From the NCBI GenBank assembly GCA_025526915.1, contig JAHLKH010000009.1, positions 124,001-188,000 on the forward strand: DNA of 64,000 bases, written 5' to 3'. The stretch comes from Entophlyctis helioformis. Lineage: Eukaryota > Chytridiomycota > Chytridiomycetes > Chytridiales > Chytriomycetaceae. The translations under genes and the position numbers were made by a program. Of this stretch, positions 11,363-21,747 are shown in pieces (position 1 is the stretch's first letter; each line of letters opens with the position of its first letter). The notes beneath the pieces are model-generated. The model made no database searches. It was not told where the DNA came from and saw only the letters and a program-made list of their open reading frames with translations.

Positions 11363-11724
11363 GGTGGCTGCTGTTGGGAATGTGCAGGACGCAGTCGATT
11401 GTTTTATGGACAGACGGGGGGGACCGCTGAGAGGACGCTGAGAGAGTGCTGGCTGATGGCTGGCAGCAAGCGGCGCGCACGATGGCTTTTGAAGGAAGCG
11501 CGTCGAGTGCCAGAACAGGCACTTGCAGCGAGCGCGCCACACGAGCGTTCCTGTGTCGCGAAACACGCACAGCACGGCACAACCCGGCACAGCACATTGC
11601 ACAGCCTGGCTGATGCTGCATTTGGAATGGAGTGCGGACAAACAGAGCAAGTGCCACTGCATGCATTCTATTTGTGGATCGCTGCAGTCCAAGCAGCGTC
11701 AAGCAGCGTCCAGCAGTGCACACG
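11363..11724. promoter_or_regulatory. intergenic region upstream of the VWD gene
   Basis: About 360 bp between the VWD ATG and the stop of membrane gene B; both genes are on the minus strand. On the minus strand a TATA-like CCATAAAACA lies about 40-50 bp before the VWD ATG (near 11405). This is suggestive only. No coding signal was seen. Confidence 0.35.
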
Positions 11725-12896
11725 TCAGACCGGCCGTGCGGCCACAAGGCGGTTGCGCAGACGGCCCAGACCCAGCGGGACCCATGAGAGCAGCCAGACG
11801 ACCAGCACACCGGCGGCACCTGCAGCCACTCCGGCCAGGAACCCAGCCACGCCGTCCTGCTGTGCGCCGCCGACGGGATCCATCCACTTGCCGATGAATG
11901 CGTACGGATACGCCACCTGCGGACACGCTGCACGCACCGTCCACACCATGCACAGGTACGCGGCCACCACGGCTGCCGGCGGAGTGCGTGGCGAGGCTGC
12001 AGCGTCGTCTTGCACAGCACGAGATCGACCACTGCGACGACCAGGCTGCCTGTGTGGCCGTTGATGAGCGACAGACGCTCGATGGTCGATGGCGCCGACC
12101 GCAGCGTTCCCGTCAGCAGCAGCCAGAACGCAACCACAACGGCCCACACGAGCGTGTGGCTTGCGGCAAACAGCCACGGCAGCAGCCGTCCAAGCCGAGA
12201 TGCGCGCCGATCGTCGGGCTGCTGCGTGGCGGTCTTGGATCGCACGACATGGTGGCTGGCGAGCGTGGCAGCCTGTGCACACATGGGCCGGTCACAGCAT
12301 GGTTGGTTGTGTGAGCATGCACACACAGCAGACTGAACACGGCTATGGCTTGGAGGGCGGCAGACACTCACCAGCAGGTACACGAGCAGCAGGATCCAGC
12401 TCCAGTTGGTCAGAAAGTGCAGATACGCCAGCTTGTTCTGCCCAAAGCGCCGCAGGACAAACGCCGCCGTGTAGACGAGCAGACACAGCCGCACACGGAG
12501 CAGCGTCTGTGGCGACACCAACAGCGAGTGCGAGTTGCATGCCAGCGGATCGTTGTCGGTATCAGCGTGCGAGAGCGAGTGCGAGTGCGAGAGCGAGTGC
12601 TTGTGATGGACGCCAGACTCGAGATCAGCCTTGGTGGTATTGCTGGGCAGTGTGTGCAGGCGAATGTCGCTTGATGCATGCGATGCCACATGTGATGCCA
12701 CATGCGAGTCCAAGGACGCCGTTGAGATGGCAACGACGGTCGGCGAAGTGGGCGACACAGGCGACACAGGCGATGCAGGGGCAACCGACGCAGCAGACAC
12801 TGGCGATCGGTTGTTGCTGCACTGGCTGATGCTGCTCTGGCTGATGCTGCGAGCGGCGTGCGGGTTGAGCTGAGCGGGTCTGTCTGCAGCGTGCAT
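11725..12896 (-). CDS. multi-pass membrane protein B (rolling-stone / FAR-17a-like), left copy with a 1-nt frameshift
   Basis: Exon 1 runs 12896-12372 and exon 2 12272-11725; the 99-bp intron between is in frame and stop-free. After a Ser/His-rich N-terminus (HKHSLSHSHSLSH) come membrane segments: LLRVRLCLLVYTAAFVLRRFG, then LAYLHFLTNWSWILLLVYLL, LLPWLFAASHTLVWAVVV, HTGSLVVAVVDLVLC, a Pro/Trp loop, and a last helix GVAGFLAGVAAGAAGVLV. The -FLTNWSW- motif and spacing resemble rolling-stone/FAR-17a family proteins. Exon 2 is 548 nt here and 549 nt in the right copy. A base is missing after CTGCAGCCTCGCCACGCACT (about 11982), which shifts the frame before the last two helices. The ATG used here (MHAADRP) is not in frame in the right copy. 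Substrate unknown. Paralogue of the neighbouring gene A. Confidence 0.65.
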
Positions 12897-13362
12897 GGCT
12901 CGAGTCTGTACAGGAGAGGATGGCTGACGAGGAGTGTGGGCGGTGGCTGCATCCTTTTGAATGCGTGCGTGCAGCGCAGCGGCAGCCGTGCACCAGCGGC
13001 ACGAGCGCAGCAGGCAACTTTGCCGACACTCAAAGCCGAGAGATGAGCCGATCGATCGTGCAACACACACTGAACGAGAAGCAGGCTGCTGGGTCCTGTG
13101 CCTGCGATCACAGGTACCAACCCGCAGCGATGGCAAGCATCGGTGGCTGGCTCGCAACAGTCGGCCCTCCCAAGAGCACCGCGGCCACGTGAAAGTCAAA
13201 GGCTGCTGCCAGTCACAGTCAAACACACTGCGGCTGAATGCACCACTGTTCACCGCTGAATGGCTTGTGGGCGATTGGCGACTGGCGACTGCGGCTGCAA
13301 GGCAGCGTTGTCTGTGGAGCACAGGCACGGATCGTACCAGCAGCGACACTGCGAGCAACGAG
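12897..13362. other. intergenic DNA between membrane genes B and A (left arm)
   Basis: About 465 bp upstream of gene B and downstream of gene A. No convincing gene. Compared with 46451-46863 it shows more substitutions and small indels than the rest of the arm, consistent with unconstrained sequence. Confidence 0.5.
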
Positions 13363-14228
13363 TCAATGGTGGATACGTTCATTCTGGATGGATGCAAGGG
13401 CAGGCTCGTGCGACTCGGACACGCGAGATGCGCTCGTCCGGCCGCTACAAGTCAAGGCACGATCGCGCAGCCAGTGCACGAGCCACACCCATCCAAACAC
13501 GATCGATCCAGCAACAGCGCCAGCGAGGATGCCAATGGCCGTGTACACGGGCACACGCACACATCAAAGAACTGCTCGAGGAAGAAGTAGGGCCATTCGA
13601 CGCCAAAGGCGTACTGAAGGACCCAGACCCATCCGAGGTAGAGAGCCAGACACGCCAGCACAGGCACAAGGTTGATGGCAGTCACGCGCATGCGGTTGAG
13701 GCCGAGATCCATGAGGAGGAAGACGAGCCCTAACGAGTGCTCAATGACGACCGAGGCGACTTTGATCCGAGTGAATACCGGGTTGGTAAAGTCTTCCATC
13801 AGGATGAGCCAGTACACCGGCGGCACGATCCAGTTGAAGACATGTGCGGCTGCGTACAGCTGTTGGTGCACGACAACAAACAGCCTTGATGGCCGCCGTT
13901 TGTATTTCCGATGGTCGAGCAGAGCAGTGTTGTCGAGTGCGGCAGATTCATCCTGAGAGGGCATAGACGATGACGACAGGGGCAACGCGATGCTCCTTGG
14001 GAACATGGACGAGTTGAGAGCGTATCGCCAGGTTGCCCACGACGCGAGCCAAAAGTAGAGCGTCATGCCGATCCAAGTCCAGTTGGTGAGAAAGTACGTG
14101 TACTCGTACGGCTGGTCAAAGTGTGTGATTCGCAGCGCGATGAATGCGGTGGAGAACGAGGCGACCGCTAGTCGAACGACAAGGAGCGTCCTGGCAGACA
14201 CAGAGTCCGATGTTGATGCACGGGCCAT
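13363..14228 (-). CDS. multi-pass membrane protein A (rolling-stone / FAR-17a-like), frameshift near the C-terminus
   Basis: ATG at 14228 (MARASTSDSV). Membrane segments: LLVVRLAVASFSTAFIALRI, then YFLTNWTWIGMTLYFWLASW, a loop with SSSMPSQDESAAL, LYAAAHVFNWIVPPVYWLIL, VASVVIEHSLGLVFLLMDL, INLVPVLACLALYLGWVWV, and after WPYFFLEQFFD a frame change. The continuation VPVYTAIGILAGAVAGSIVF, then WVWLVHWLRDR to stop at 13363, is the expected last helix, but the frame is lost by one base at about 13567. The right arm keeps that base (QFFDVVRVPVYTAIG). Without a correction the protein ends as an unrelated Cys-rich tail at 13452. Shares FLTNW-W with gene B, so the two look like tandem paralogues. The duplication boundary cuts this last exon at about 13581. 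Function unknown. Confidence 0.7.
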
Positions 14229-14770
14229 GGCATGTGCCGTTTCTTCGAGGGCGTGGACGGTGTCGCGATCTGCCAGCCAGATCCGGCGTCAGCAACAACA
14301 ATGCAGCGATCTGGTGGAGGACAGGTGGCTCAACTGCACATGCCTTGTGGAGAGGCCACAGCGACAATGTCGGCGTCCGAGTCGTCATCGAGAAACGTGG
14401 CGATGGGCACAGCCGCATGCAGGTGCAATGCAGGTGGAGGCTGCTGCGCTGGATAAGCTGGTTCTGTTGCCTTATCGAGGCTGTTGTGTCTTGTGGTGGC
14501 ACGGCATCGCAGATGCCACGTTGATGCTCTTGCAGGTCGTGTCGGTGCAGGAGCGAGCCGGCCTGCGAGCGCCAGAGTGGTCGGCAGTGGCAGCCGCCTG
14601 CTTGCGCTGTGCGGGCTGCAGGGCAATCAGCGTGTCTGTGTTGTAGCGGGTCCGGCTGCTGGCCGTGCTGTTGCTGCTGCTGCTGGTTGTGCTGCCAGCC
14701 GCGTGCAACCCGAGGCCGGTGTCCATCGTCGATGCACCGGCACTTTCACGACAACAGGACAAAGACAGAC
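14229..14770. promoter_or_regulatory. divergent intergenic region between membrane gene A and the TFIIIC-like gene
   Basis: About 540 bp between two divergent start codons, so presumably a bidirectional promoter. No recognisable coding exon. A (GCT)n-like stretch lies near 14665-14690 and the segment before 14771 is A-rich (acaacaggacaaagacagac). Confidence 0.4.
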
Positions 14771-17700
14771 ATGCAGTCGTCGGGCCTGGTTCTGGTCAAG
14801 GCACCCAACGCCCCGGACTGTGTGTCGTGGTCGCCGCATGGCCAGATAGCCGTGCTCATGCCCAGCCATGTGCACATCCTCACTCCCACGCTGTCGGGCA
14901 CGGCGACCTCTGCGTCGTTGGCTGCGACGTCCGACGTCACAACGGCATCGTTAGTGCCGGACGAGGTCGTCCAGCGGTCCGTCGTGCTGATAGAGACGGC
15001 TGCGGCAGACGCACCCAAGCCGGCAGCCATGGCGGCTTCGCTGGCATCCATCAAGACGCCCGAGCCTGGCGGTAAGCGGCTGCTGGCCTGTGCTGCCCAC
15101 TGGATGCCACTGACGCACGGCTGAATGCACCAACGGCACGGCAGAGAACATGGAGCTGACGGCCAGGTTCGCTGCGTCCGAGTTGTTCCGTCGCTGCGCA
15201 TGGTCGCCAGTCTGCGCCTCAAAGACGTTTGGGTGAGAGTAAGAGAGAGCGAGGAGCCGTGCCGGCTTGCCGCACCTGCACGCTCATGTAGCTGACGCTC
15301 ACATCTTGCGTGGCTGGCAGGTGTCTTCTGCTGACGCTCACGACAGCCTTTCGCGTTCTGCTCTGGGAGCCCATTGGAGATCCGGCGAGCGGTTCGTGGC
15401 GTCCGGTAAGCCCCGACCAGAAGACCCCCACTGCCCATGGCTGCTTCTGATCCCTGCGCGGCTCACATGCTGCCATGGCAGATACTGGATCTTGCGGACA
15501 CGCTGCAAAGGCATGCCGACAGACACGCCGAGTTCAAGAAGCAGGCCATGCTTGTCGTGTCCATAGCATGGTCAGAAAGCCTCCATGGCAGCACTGCCTC
15601 ACTGGTTGCATGCGGCACCAAGACGGGCCATGTGTTTCTGATCAGGTGGCGTTCGTTGCACGGCTGTCTTGGTGCGTGTCACTCGGCGCTGACTGTGACT
15701 GCATGCAGATTCGACAATGAGAGTGTCTCGGTGGTTGCGTCGTTCAAGGCACACGAGTCGCGCGTGTCGCTGATCGAGTTTACTCGAGTGCAGACACAGA
15801 CAGACCAAGGAACGAGCTGTGAGTTTGCTGGCGTGTCAAGCGTTGCCATTGGTTTGGCGCTCCAGCTGACTTGGCTTGCCAGTGTCGATCGTGACGGGAG
15901 GCATTGACGGCAGTATTTCAGCGCGGATCATCACCGCATCCGACAATGGAAACGCCATTGATATTGGACCCGTGAGGCGCATTCTTGAAGCAGACCATAG
16001 ACTTGTTACAGTGGTCAAGTGTGCACCTGTACGTTTCCTGATGGATTGCCGCCATTTGCATGGCACGGAGACTGACCATGACTCGACAGACGGCCAACCT
16101 GGTTGCCATTGGACGCTCTAATCATTTGGTCCTGTGCTCGTTGGACGGTCATCTGGCGTCTGCACGCATCTCGCAGCACATGGCCGTGTCGTGTAGGTCT
16201 TGTCTCTATCGCAGACGATGCGCGCGACACACACGACTGACATTGCTACTGTGGGACGACAGCAATCACATGGTCGCGAGACTCTTCAGAGATGCGCGTG
16301 TACTCTACCGATGGCAGGTTCCTGGTGGTTGGCATGACAGTGACGGGACGGCAAGGCAACACAGATGTCAAGGCTGCACAGGTGGATGTCCGGCAGGATC
16401 TGTCCAAGGCTCTGCTCGCACAGGTGCTGCGGCATGCCAAGCTGAACGACGGCGAAGACGAGAGCGACGAGGAGGATGGCGATGAAGGCGAGGGCGGCGC
16501 AGCTGGGCATGGCGCGGATGCCGCCAATGCTGGCGATGAGGCTGGACAGGCGGTTGCTGCTGGGACTGCCGGTGAAGCCTTGCGATTGCGCGTGTTTGGC
16601 TCTGCTCAGTCTGCGAACGGGATCTATGACTATGTCGTCCATATGTGAGTCTGTCTCTTGGGATGACCAGGCGAATGATCATGCAGCCATGGAGACTGTC
16701 TGACACAGGTTGGTTGGTTGCTTGCTTGCTTGTTTGTGACAGGATCGAGCACAACAATCGGCAGCTCTACAAGACGGACGGCACGCTCACGTGTCCAAGC
16801 ATTATCTGGACTCCAGTGCCTCTGCCACCGTCAGAGTCCGACGGCGACGCTTTGACAGACGAGCAGCTGGTTGGTCTTATTGCCAAGCTGTCCGCTTCGG
16901 ACACATGTAAGAATGTGGCTGTGGTGGCTGTGATGGCTGGCATACACTGACAAGCGATCGTGGCAGTCACGACAACGACGCCGTTCCATACGCTGTGGGA
17001 TGTGGTGCAGCACATGGTTGGCCTGGACATGGCTCCCAGCCTGCCCAGTCTTGAGCGCGTGCAGCATCTGGGCCGACTCCTTGAAACGGCTCCAGACATG
17101 GTAGACGCGAACGTCGTGTGAGCAAGCCGAATGCACCAAACCCTGTTGCCGTCATGCGCTGACTGCCACACGAACACGACAGCATGACAGGGATCGAGAC
17201 GCTGTTTTGCGATCCGGTCGTCAACCGACTGCGGCTGCAGATCAGCCTATACTCGGCATCCATGTCGTTGTGGCGACATGCGCCATGGTCGGCTCCAAGC
17301 GATGCGGCCGAAGCCATGCTTGGCATTCGCGATGCAGTTGGAGCAGCAGCACGCGTTGTCCAGCGGCAGTACCTTGAATGCATGTTCAAGTCGCTTGCCG
17401 CCATGGCGGTTTCTGCGGATACCGAGCTCCTCCTTCCCGGTATGTTTTCGCCACATGACCACCAGATGCGTTTGTGCAGCTCTGCAACCAGCCACCTGGC
17501 AGGACGACTGACGACTGACGACTGCCGCGACAGAGCCGGACGCGCTTGTCGTGAGCCTGCTGGCCAAGCAGTATCGGGCACTAGTTGCTCGCTCGACGGA
17601 CGACACTGATCCTCTTACACTGGCTTTCAAGCACCTTGGGTCGGTGTGTCCGGTCTCATGGAATCGGCTCCTTGGCATCGTGTCCACAGATCCCAACGGA

Positions 17701-18083
17701 ATGGATGTCGATGACGCGGAGGACGCGCGCGGCACCGAGCCATGTCCGGCGTGCGACGCCAGTGTGCCGTTCCACCATCCAGCGTTTGGTGTTTGCCCCC
17801 AGGGCCACAAGTGGGGTGAGTAGGCTGTCGTGGATGGGGCTGCCATCACTTCATCGCTGCCTGCGGCTGACTGGACACGCGATACACAGAGCGATGCCAG
17901 TTGTCGATGCGGCTGGTCAGCACTCCATTGGCTCTCACGTGTCTGGGCTGCAAGCGCAGACGGCTGCCGCGACCGTCGCTTGGCACCGACAGCAGCCCTG
18001 TCGATCGCCTCATGGACACTGTGCGGCAATGTCTGCTCTGTGGCAACGGGTTCCGCGGCGCAATCATCCCATACGCGTCCTGA
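14771..18083 (+). CDS. TFIIIC 90-kDa subunit-like protein (GTF3C4-type): WD40-like N-terminus and C-terminal zinc finger
   Basis: ATG 14771 opens with PNAPDCVSWSPHGQIAVLMP and SHVHILTPTLSG, matching the N-terminal beta-propeller of TFIIIC90 (CLSWS-DGQ-AV-----VHILTP). Further exons give CLLLTLTTAFRVLLWEPIGD (near 15320), VVSIAWSES and ACGTKTGHVFLIR (15550-15640), SIVTGGIDGSISARII (15890), NLVAIGRSNHLVLCSLDGHL (16100) and an acidic Glu/Asp/Ala insert (16450-16560). The C-terminus is a zinc-binding module: CPACDASVPFHH, then CPQGHKWGERCQLSMRLV, then LTCLGCKRR, then CLLCGNGF, ending at 18083. This pattern matches the zf-TFIIIC finger. Known role: part of TFIIIC, which binds A/B boxes for Pol III transcription in the nucleus; human TFIIIC90 has also been reported to have acetyltransferase activity. 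At least ten short exons; some junctions inferred. Confidence 0.82.
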
Positions 18084-18260
18084 CAGTGGTGGTGGTGTGG
18101 TGCTGGTGGTGGGGCAATAAAGTGTCTGGCAGCAGCCGATGGTGGATGATGTTCATGGCGAAAGAGAGTGAGAGTAGGTGAGAGGTGGGAGGTGTCTGCC
18201 AGGAGCAAGGAGAAACATGGAGTGCGGGGTGGGGGTAACATGGACTGAGCAGTCCATCAG
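18084..18260. other. convergent 3' spacer
   Basis: About 180 bp between the convergent stops of the TFIIIC-like and MMAA genes. An AATAAA-like signal (caataaagtg, 18114-18123) lies about 35 bp after the TFIIIC-like stop and probably acts as its polyadenylation signal. Confidence 0.5.
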
Positions 18261-20255
18261 CTATCTCGCTGCTGCAGACGCCGAGGCAGCGAGCGTCGCA
18301 CCAGCCGCACGCGACTGCTGATGCACAATAAACGTGTCCAGGATCTCCTCGGCGGCCTGGCCCGACGTAACGAGCCCGTCGTCCACCAGCCGCTCGTAGC
18401 GTGGCACCAGGTCGCGCACGCCCGGGTCCGTCTTGAGTCGCCAGAGCAGCTCGTCCGTGATCTGGCGCCACATCCACTTCTTTTGCTGCGATCCGCGCTT
18501 GGCATCAAAGTCCCCTTGGTCCTGTGCCATGGCAAGGCCAGAGGCGGGATAGCAGCTGAGTGAGTGCCAGACCACAGGATGCGTGGGATGTGGGGGCGAG
18601 TGCCAGGGTTTACGTTGAGGATAGTGTAAAACTCTTTCATCGAGTCCCAGACTTGGTCGATGCCGCGTTTCTCGTGTGACGAGACCGGCAGGACCTTTGG
18701 GTACCATCCGTCGTTCATGGGTTGCAGGAACTTGAGTGCACTCGTGTACTCGAGCTGCAGGGATGCGCGTCCATGCGTGTCAGTTGGTCGGACGGGCGAG
18801 CAGCGCGGTGTTGGAGCGAAAGGGTTGGCCGTCTGCTGTGCATCGCCTCAATTTACCTGTGCCATCTTGGCTTGGTTGGCCAGCTCGCCGTCGGCTTTGT
18901 TGACGACGATCAGGTCAGACAGCTCGACGATGCCCTTTTTCATGCCCTGGAGCTCGTCACCGCCGCCAGGGGCGACAAGCAGCGCAAACATATCGACCAT
19001 ATCGGCGACCCTGGAGACCGCGGGGCCGTGTCAGCAAGCATGCACAACAGCGACAAGCAGACACTGCAAACAAGGGCAGCCAACTTGCATGGTTTCAGAC
19101 TGGCCCACGCCGACGGTCTCGACCAAAATGACATCGTATCCAGCAGCTGGTGCACGCCAATCGCGATCGCGTCAGTGACAGGATCTCACACAGGTACACA
19201 CGCACGCACAAGGCCAGCCAAGCCGCCCGCGCGACGCACCGCTGCAGAGAATAATAGCTTCGTTGGTGTTGCGGGCGACGCCACCAAGACTGCCAGACGA
19301 TGGCGAGGGCCGCACATAGGCGCTGGCATGGCGCGACAGGTCGGGCATGCGGGTCTTGTCGCCGAGGATCGATCCGCCCGTGCGTGACGACGACGGGTCG
19401 ACAGCAAGCACGGCGACGCGGTGGCCCTTTTCAATGAGGAACATGCCAAACGTCTCAATGAAGCTCGACTTGCCCACGCCCGGTGCACCTGTGCATGGCA
19501 GACAGCCGTGAAGGGGGGAGGTGCACAGAGTGTCAGACACAAGAGTGCGTGCGGGTCACGGGGGACGGTGCGACGATGGACGCACCAGAGAGGCCGATAC
19601 GGAAGCCGGTCGGGAAGGACATGTCGCCGGCCGCTGCCGGCTGGGACGAAGCGTGCGATCCATGTGTGCGCAGGATGAGGGACAGGAGCTGCTGGGCCTC
19701 GTGTTTGTGGTCTTGCCGCGTCGATTCGACTGGTTTGAGGGTCCGGTCAGAATGAGGTGTCTGGAGCCATGCAGATCGGGCAGCGCCAAGGCAGCATGTC
19801 TGGCTGACGAGTGGTGGAGGTGGAAGTGGTGGTGGTGGTCACGGGGAGAAGCCGGCCGGCCGACCAGCCCACTTACCGAGAGTGATTGCCCGTGCAAGGG
19901 ACGCCCGGTCGCCGGCAATGATGCCGTTGAAGAGCGACAGGACGTTGGCGCTGGGCTGGCTTGCCGAGACGCTCACAAACGGCTTGGGCTGCGATGGCTT
20001 GGATGAGGCGGCGAATGGGGCGGGCGATGAGGCGGGGCGGGTCGGGTGGAGGCGGGCAGGCGGCGAGGAGAGCAGTGGCACGGGCAGGCGAGGCATCTGC
20101 GGCTGCATCTGCGTCTGCAGAGAGAGCGCACGGCCGGCGGATGCGGTTGAACTCGTGGCCAAGGCGCAGCGACGCATCGCGTGGTGTGGAGGTGGTCTGG
20201 CAGGCGATGCGGCGACGTGGAGGCGGGCAGCGGCGGGCGCTTGCCGGGGCAGCAT
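18261..20255 (-). CDS. MMAA/MeaB-type GTPase, mitochondrial chaperone of methylmalonyl-CoA mutase
   Basis: Start ATG at 20255; stop at 18261. The N-terminus is Arg/Ala/Pro-rich with few acids ([17 protein letters not shown]), a likely mitochondrial presequence. [20 protein letters not shown] (near 19930) is the family's N-terminal helix. Walker [16 protein letters not shown] lies near 19480. [20 protein letters not shown] and [20 protein letters not shown] (19400-19320) are diagnostic MeaB/ArgK motifs. The ETVGVGQSE exon lies near 19110, the [14 protein letters not shown] box near 18890 and the [16 protein letters not shown] exon near 18700. The C-terminal dimerisation segment ends in a Ser/Ala-rich tail. 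Known role: GTP-dependent loading and protection of adenosylcobalamin on methylmalonyl-CoA mutase. About six exons. Implies B12 use, which among fungi is found in early-diverging lineages. Confidence 0.88.
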
Positions 20256-20267
20256 CGTGCACAGAGG

Positions 20268-20313
<46 letters not shown>

Positions 20314-20610
20314 TGAGGGGGCGGCAGGCAGACGAGCGAGCGAGCTGAACACGCAAGTTGGTCAGGATGAGGTAAAGTCCTGCTGACTAAGCAAAACTGG
20401 CGCTTGCAGGTGGAAATGCGTCGGCTTGAATGGCGCCGAGAGCCCCAGGTGGCCTCCTTATGGGTCTGCAGATGGCGCTCGCAGGCCGCTCTGCCCAAGA
20501 ACATCTGCGACAACGTGACGAGACCATCCGCGACAAGATGGCATTTTTACAGCATGCGATCCACTTCGGCATCTATTCGAGGTGCATGGGCAAAGGCGGC
20601 AAAGCGGCGA
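20256..20610. other. intergenic region with a (GT)n tract
   Basis: Lies between the MMAA ATG and the DRC12-like stop. Contains the (GT)n microsatellite at 20276-20311, about 20 bp upstream of the MMAA start, hence a CA tract in its probable 5' UTR. The rest (20340-20610) holds no convincing gene; short open frames there have no recognisable motifs. Confidence 0.5.
20276..20311. repeat. (GT)n microsatellite, ~18 units
   Basis: Uninterrupted GT dinucleotides immediately 5' of the minus-strand MMAA start codon. Seen directly. Confidence 0.97.
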
Positions 20611-21632
20611 TCAGACTTCAATCTTGGACAGCGCAATGCGGGTGAGCTGAAAGTCTTCTAGCCGCTTGACGTTTGTCTCCGACAGGGTGACCTGGTCGTT
20701 GTCCTTCCATCTCTGGCTCGCAATCTCGAGTTTCTTGGACATTCGTGCAAGCGTTTCCTGTCGATCCGATCGCCGGTGCCCAACATCGGTCAGTCCAGCA
20801 TGCACTCAACGACAGCCACGAAGCGAGAGCAAGGCGTACATTGAGCATGGTTTCAAACTCGTTGGTCATGTATGTCATTTTCATGTTCTGTTCCTCGATG
20901 AGAGCGTCCTTTTCGGTCGTGACGTTCTCGTGGAGCCGCGCTGCCTCTGCATAGGCGCTTTGGATTTGGGCTGTGTGCGTGTGTGGCGCGGAGGTTAGTG
21001 TGAACCGTCGGATGGACGGACACGCGATGGACTTGCCCAGCTTCGTCTTGAGATCCAGCACGGTTTTCTCGAGAGCATTCACTTTGGCAATCATCTCGGA
21101 CTGCATGGTCTTGTACTGCCTGCTCATGTCTGCCGTCGCACGTGTGTCAGTGCGGCCCAGCGCACACATCTGCACGGTGCAGGCAGCCATCCATGGACAC
21201 ACCAGACGTGAGTTCAAGGCGGTCCTGGTTTTTGATGTCGAGCTGGTCTTCGAGCATCTCCACGCGGGACCTGTACTCGTTCGTCTGCTGCCTCAGCCGC
21301 GCATTCAAGTCGTTCTTCATCTCTGCGCTCGCGTGTGTAGGTTCGTGAGTGTGCGTGGTCTGTCTGTGAGGCGATGGGGGTGGCAAACCAGCACGCAAGG
21401 GCCAGCAGGGCATGAGGCACACACCGAGCTCGCGTTGAAGCGCGTCGATCTCGAGATTCGCCTTGAGCAGCTTGTCCTCGAGCGCCATCTCGAGCGTCTC
21501 TTCTGCAGGGCCGGGCGTCGCAGTCAGTTGCGTGCTGTGCCCGCATCAGCCGAGCGAGAGCCACGCACCGACGTCGGGCACCGCCTTGGCGTCTGCCTTT
21601 TTCTTGCCTGCCGGCTTCTTCTTGGGCGGCAT
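20611..21632 (-). CDS. DRC12 (CCDC153)-like dynein regulatory complex coiled-coil protein
   Basis: ATG 21632 opens a Lys-rich start, MPPKKKPAGKKKADAK, like that of vertebrate CCDC153. The rest is coiled coil spread over about six exons: LLKANLEIDALQRELG (near 21450), LNARLRQQTNEYRSRVEMLE (near 21280), MSRQYKTMQSEMIAKV with ALEKTVLDLKTKLG (21125-21045), SAYAEAARLHENVTTEKDAL (near 20930), NEFETMLN (near 20860) and ETLARMSKKLEIASQRW (near 20740), ending ALSKIEV at 20611. The EMSRQ-like and EF/YE--L--TL------L motifs correspond in order to CCDC153. Known role: nexin-dynein regulatory complex of motile axonemes. Its presence implies a flagellated zoospore stage. Short coiled-coil proteins are easily confused, so the family call is probable rather than certain. 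Confidence 0.68.
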
Positions 21633-21747
21633 GTCTGTGTGTGGGTTGGTCGGAAAGGTTGGAGGTCGCGTGCCTCGGTAGTTGAGCCCACAACACCACA
21701 AACACCACCACAAACAACAACAAACAGCGGCACGCACGAGCAGCGCG
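21633..21747. promoter_or_regulatory. 115-bp bidirectional promoter region (DRC12-like / NIPA)
   Basis: Two start codons diverge across 115 bp. The segment includes an A/C-rich run (acaacaccacaaacaccacc, 21690-21709) near the NIPA start. No defined factor site was recognised. Confidence 0.5.

Larger units (their letters stand above)
7213..13581 (+). repeat. left arm of a ~6.4-kb inverted duplication
   Basis: The whole stretch reappears in reverse complement at 46236-58424 once the inserted retrotransposon is removed: 6369 bp here against about 6372 bp there. Order within the arm, outside to inside: retroelement relic, tRNA-Val, VWD/EGF gene, membrane gene B, and the 3' part of membrane gene A. 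The inner boundary falls inside the last exon of gene A (QFFD region), which stays continuous here but not in the other arm. The outer boundary lies within retroelement sequence. Identity is very high in the VWD gene (a handful of substitutions) and visibly lower, with small indels, near 13100-13400 and 8690-8780. Confidence 0.95.

Noticed and set aside
11142..13397. 751-residue minus-strand open frame
   Set aside because: It runs through gene B, its in-frame intron and, after the one-base slip, into out-of-frame sequence and the VWD first exon. It is not one protein.
20340..20610. Small gene in the MMAA/DRC12 interval
   Set aside because: Short frames on both strands have no conserved motif, no clear start context and no splice structure.
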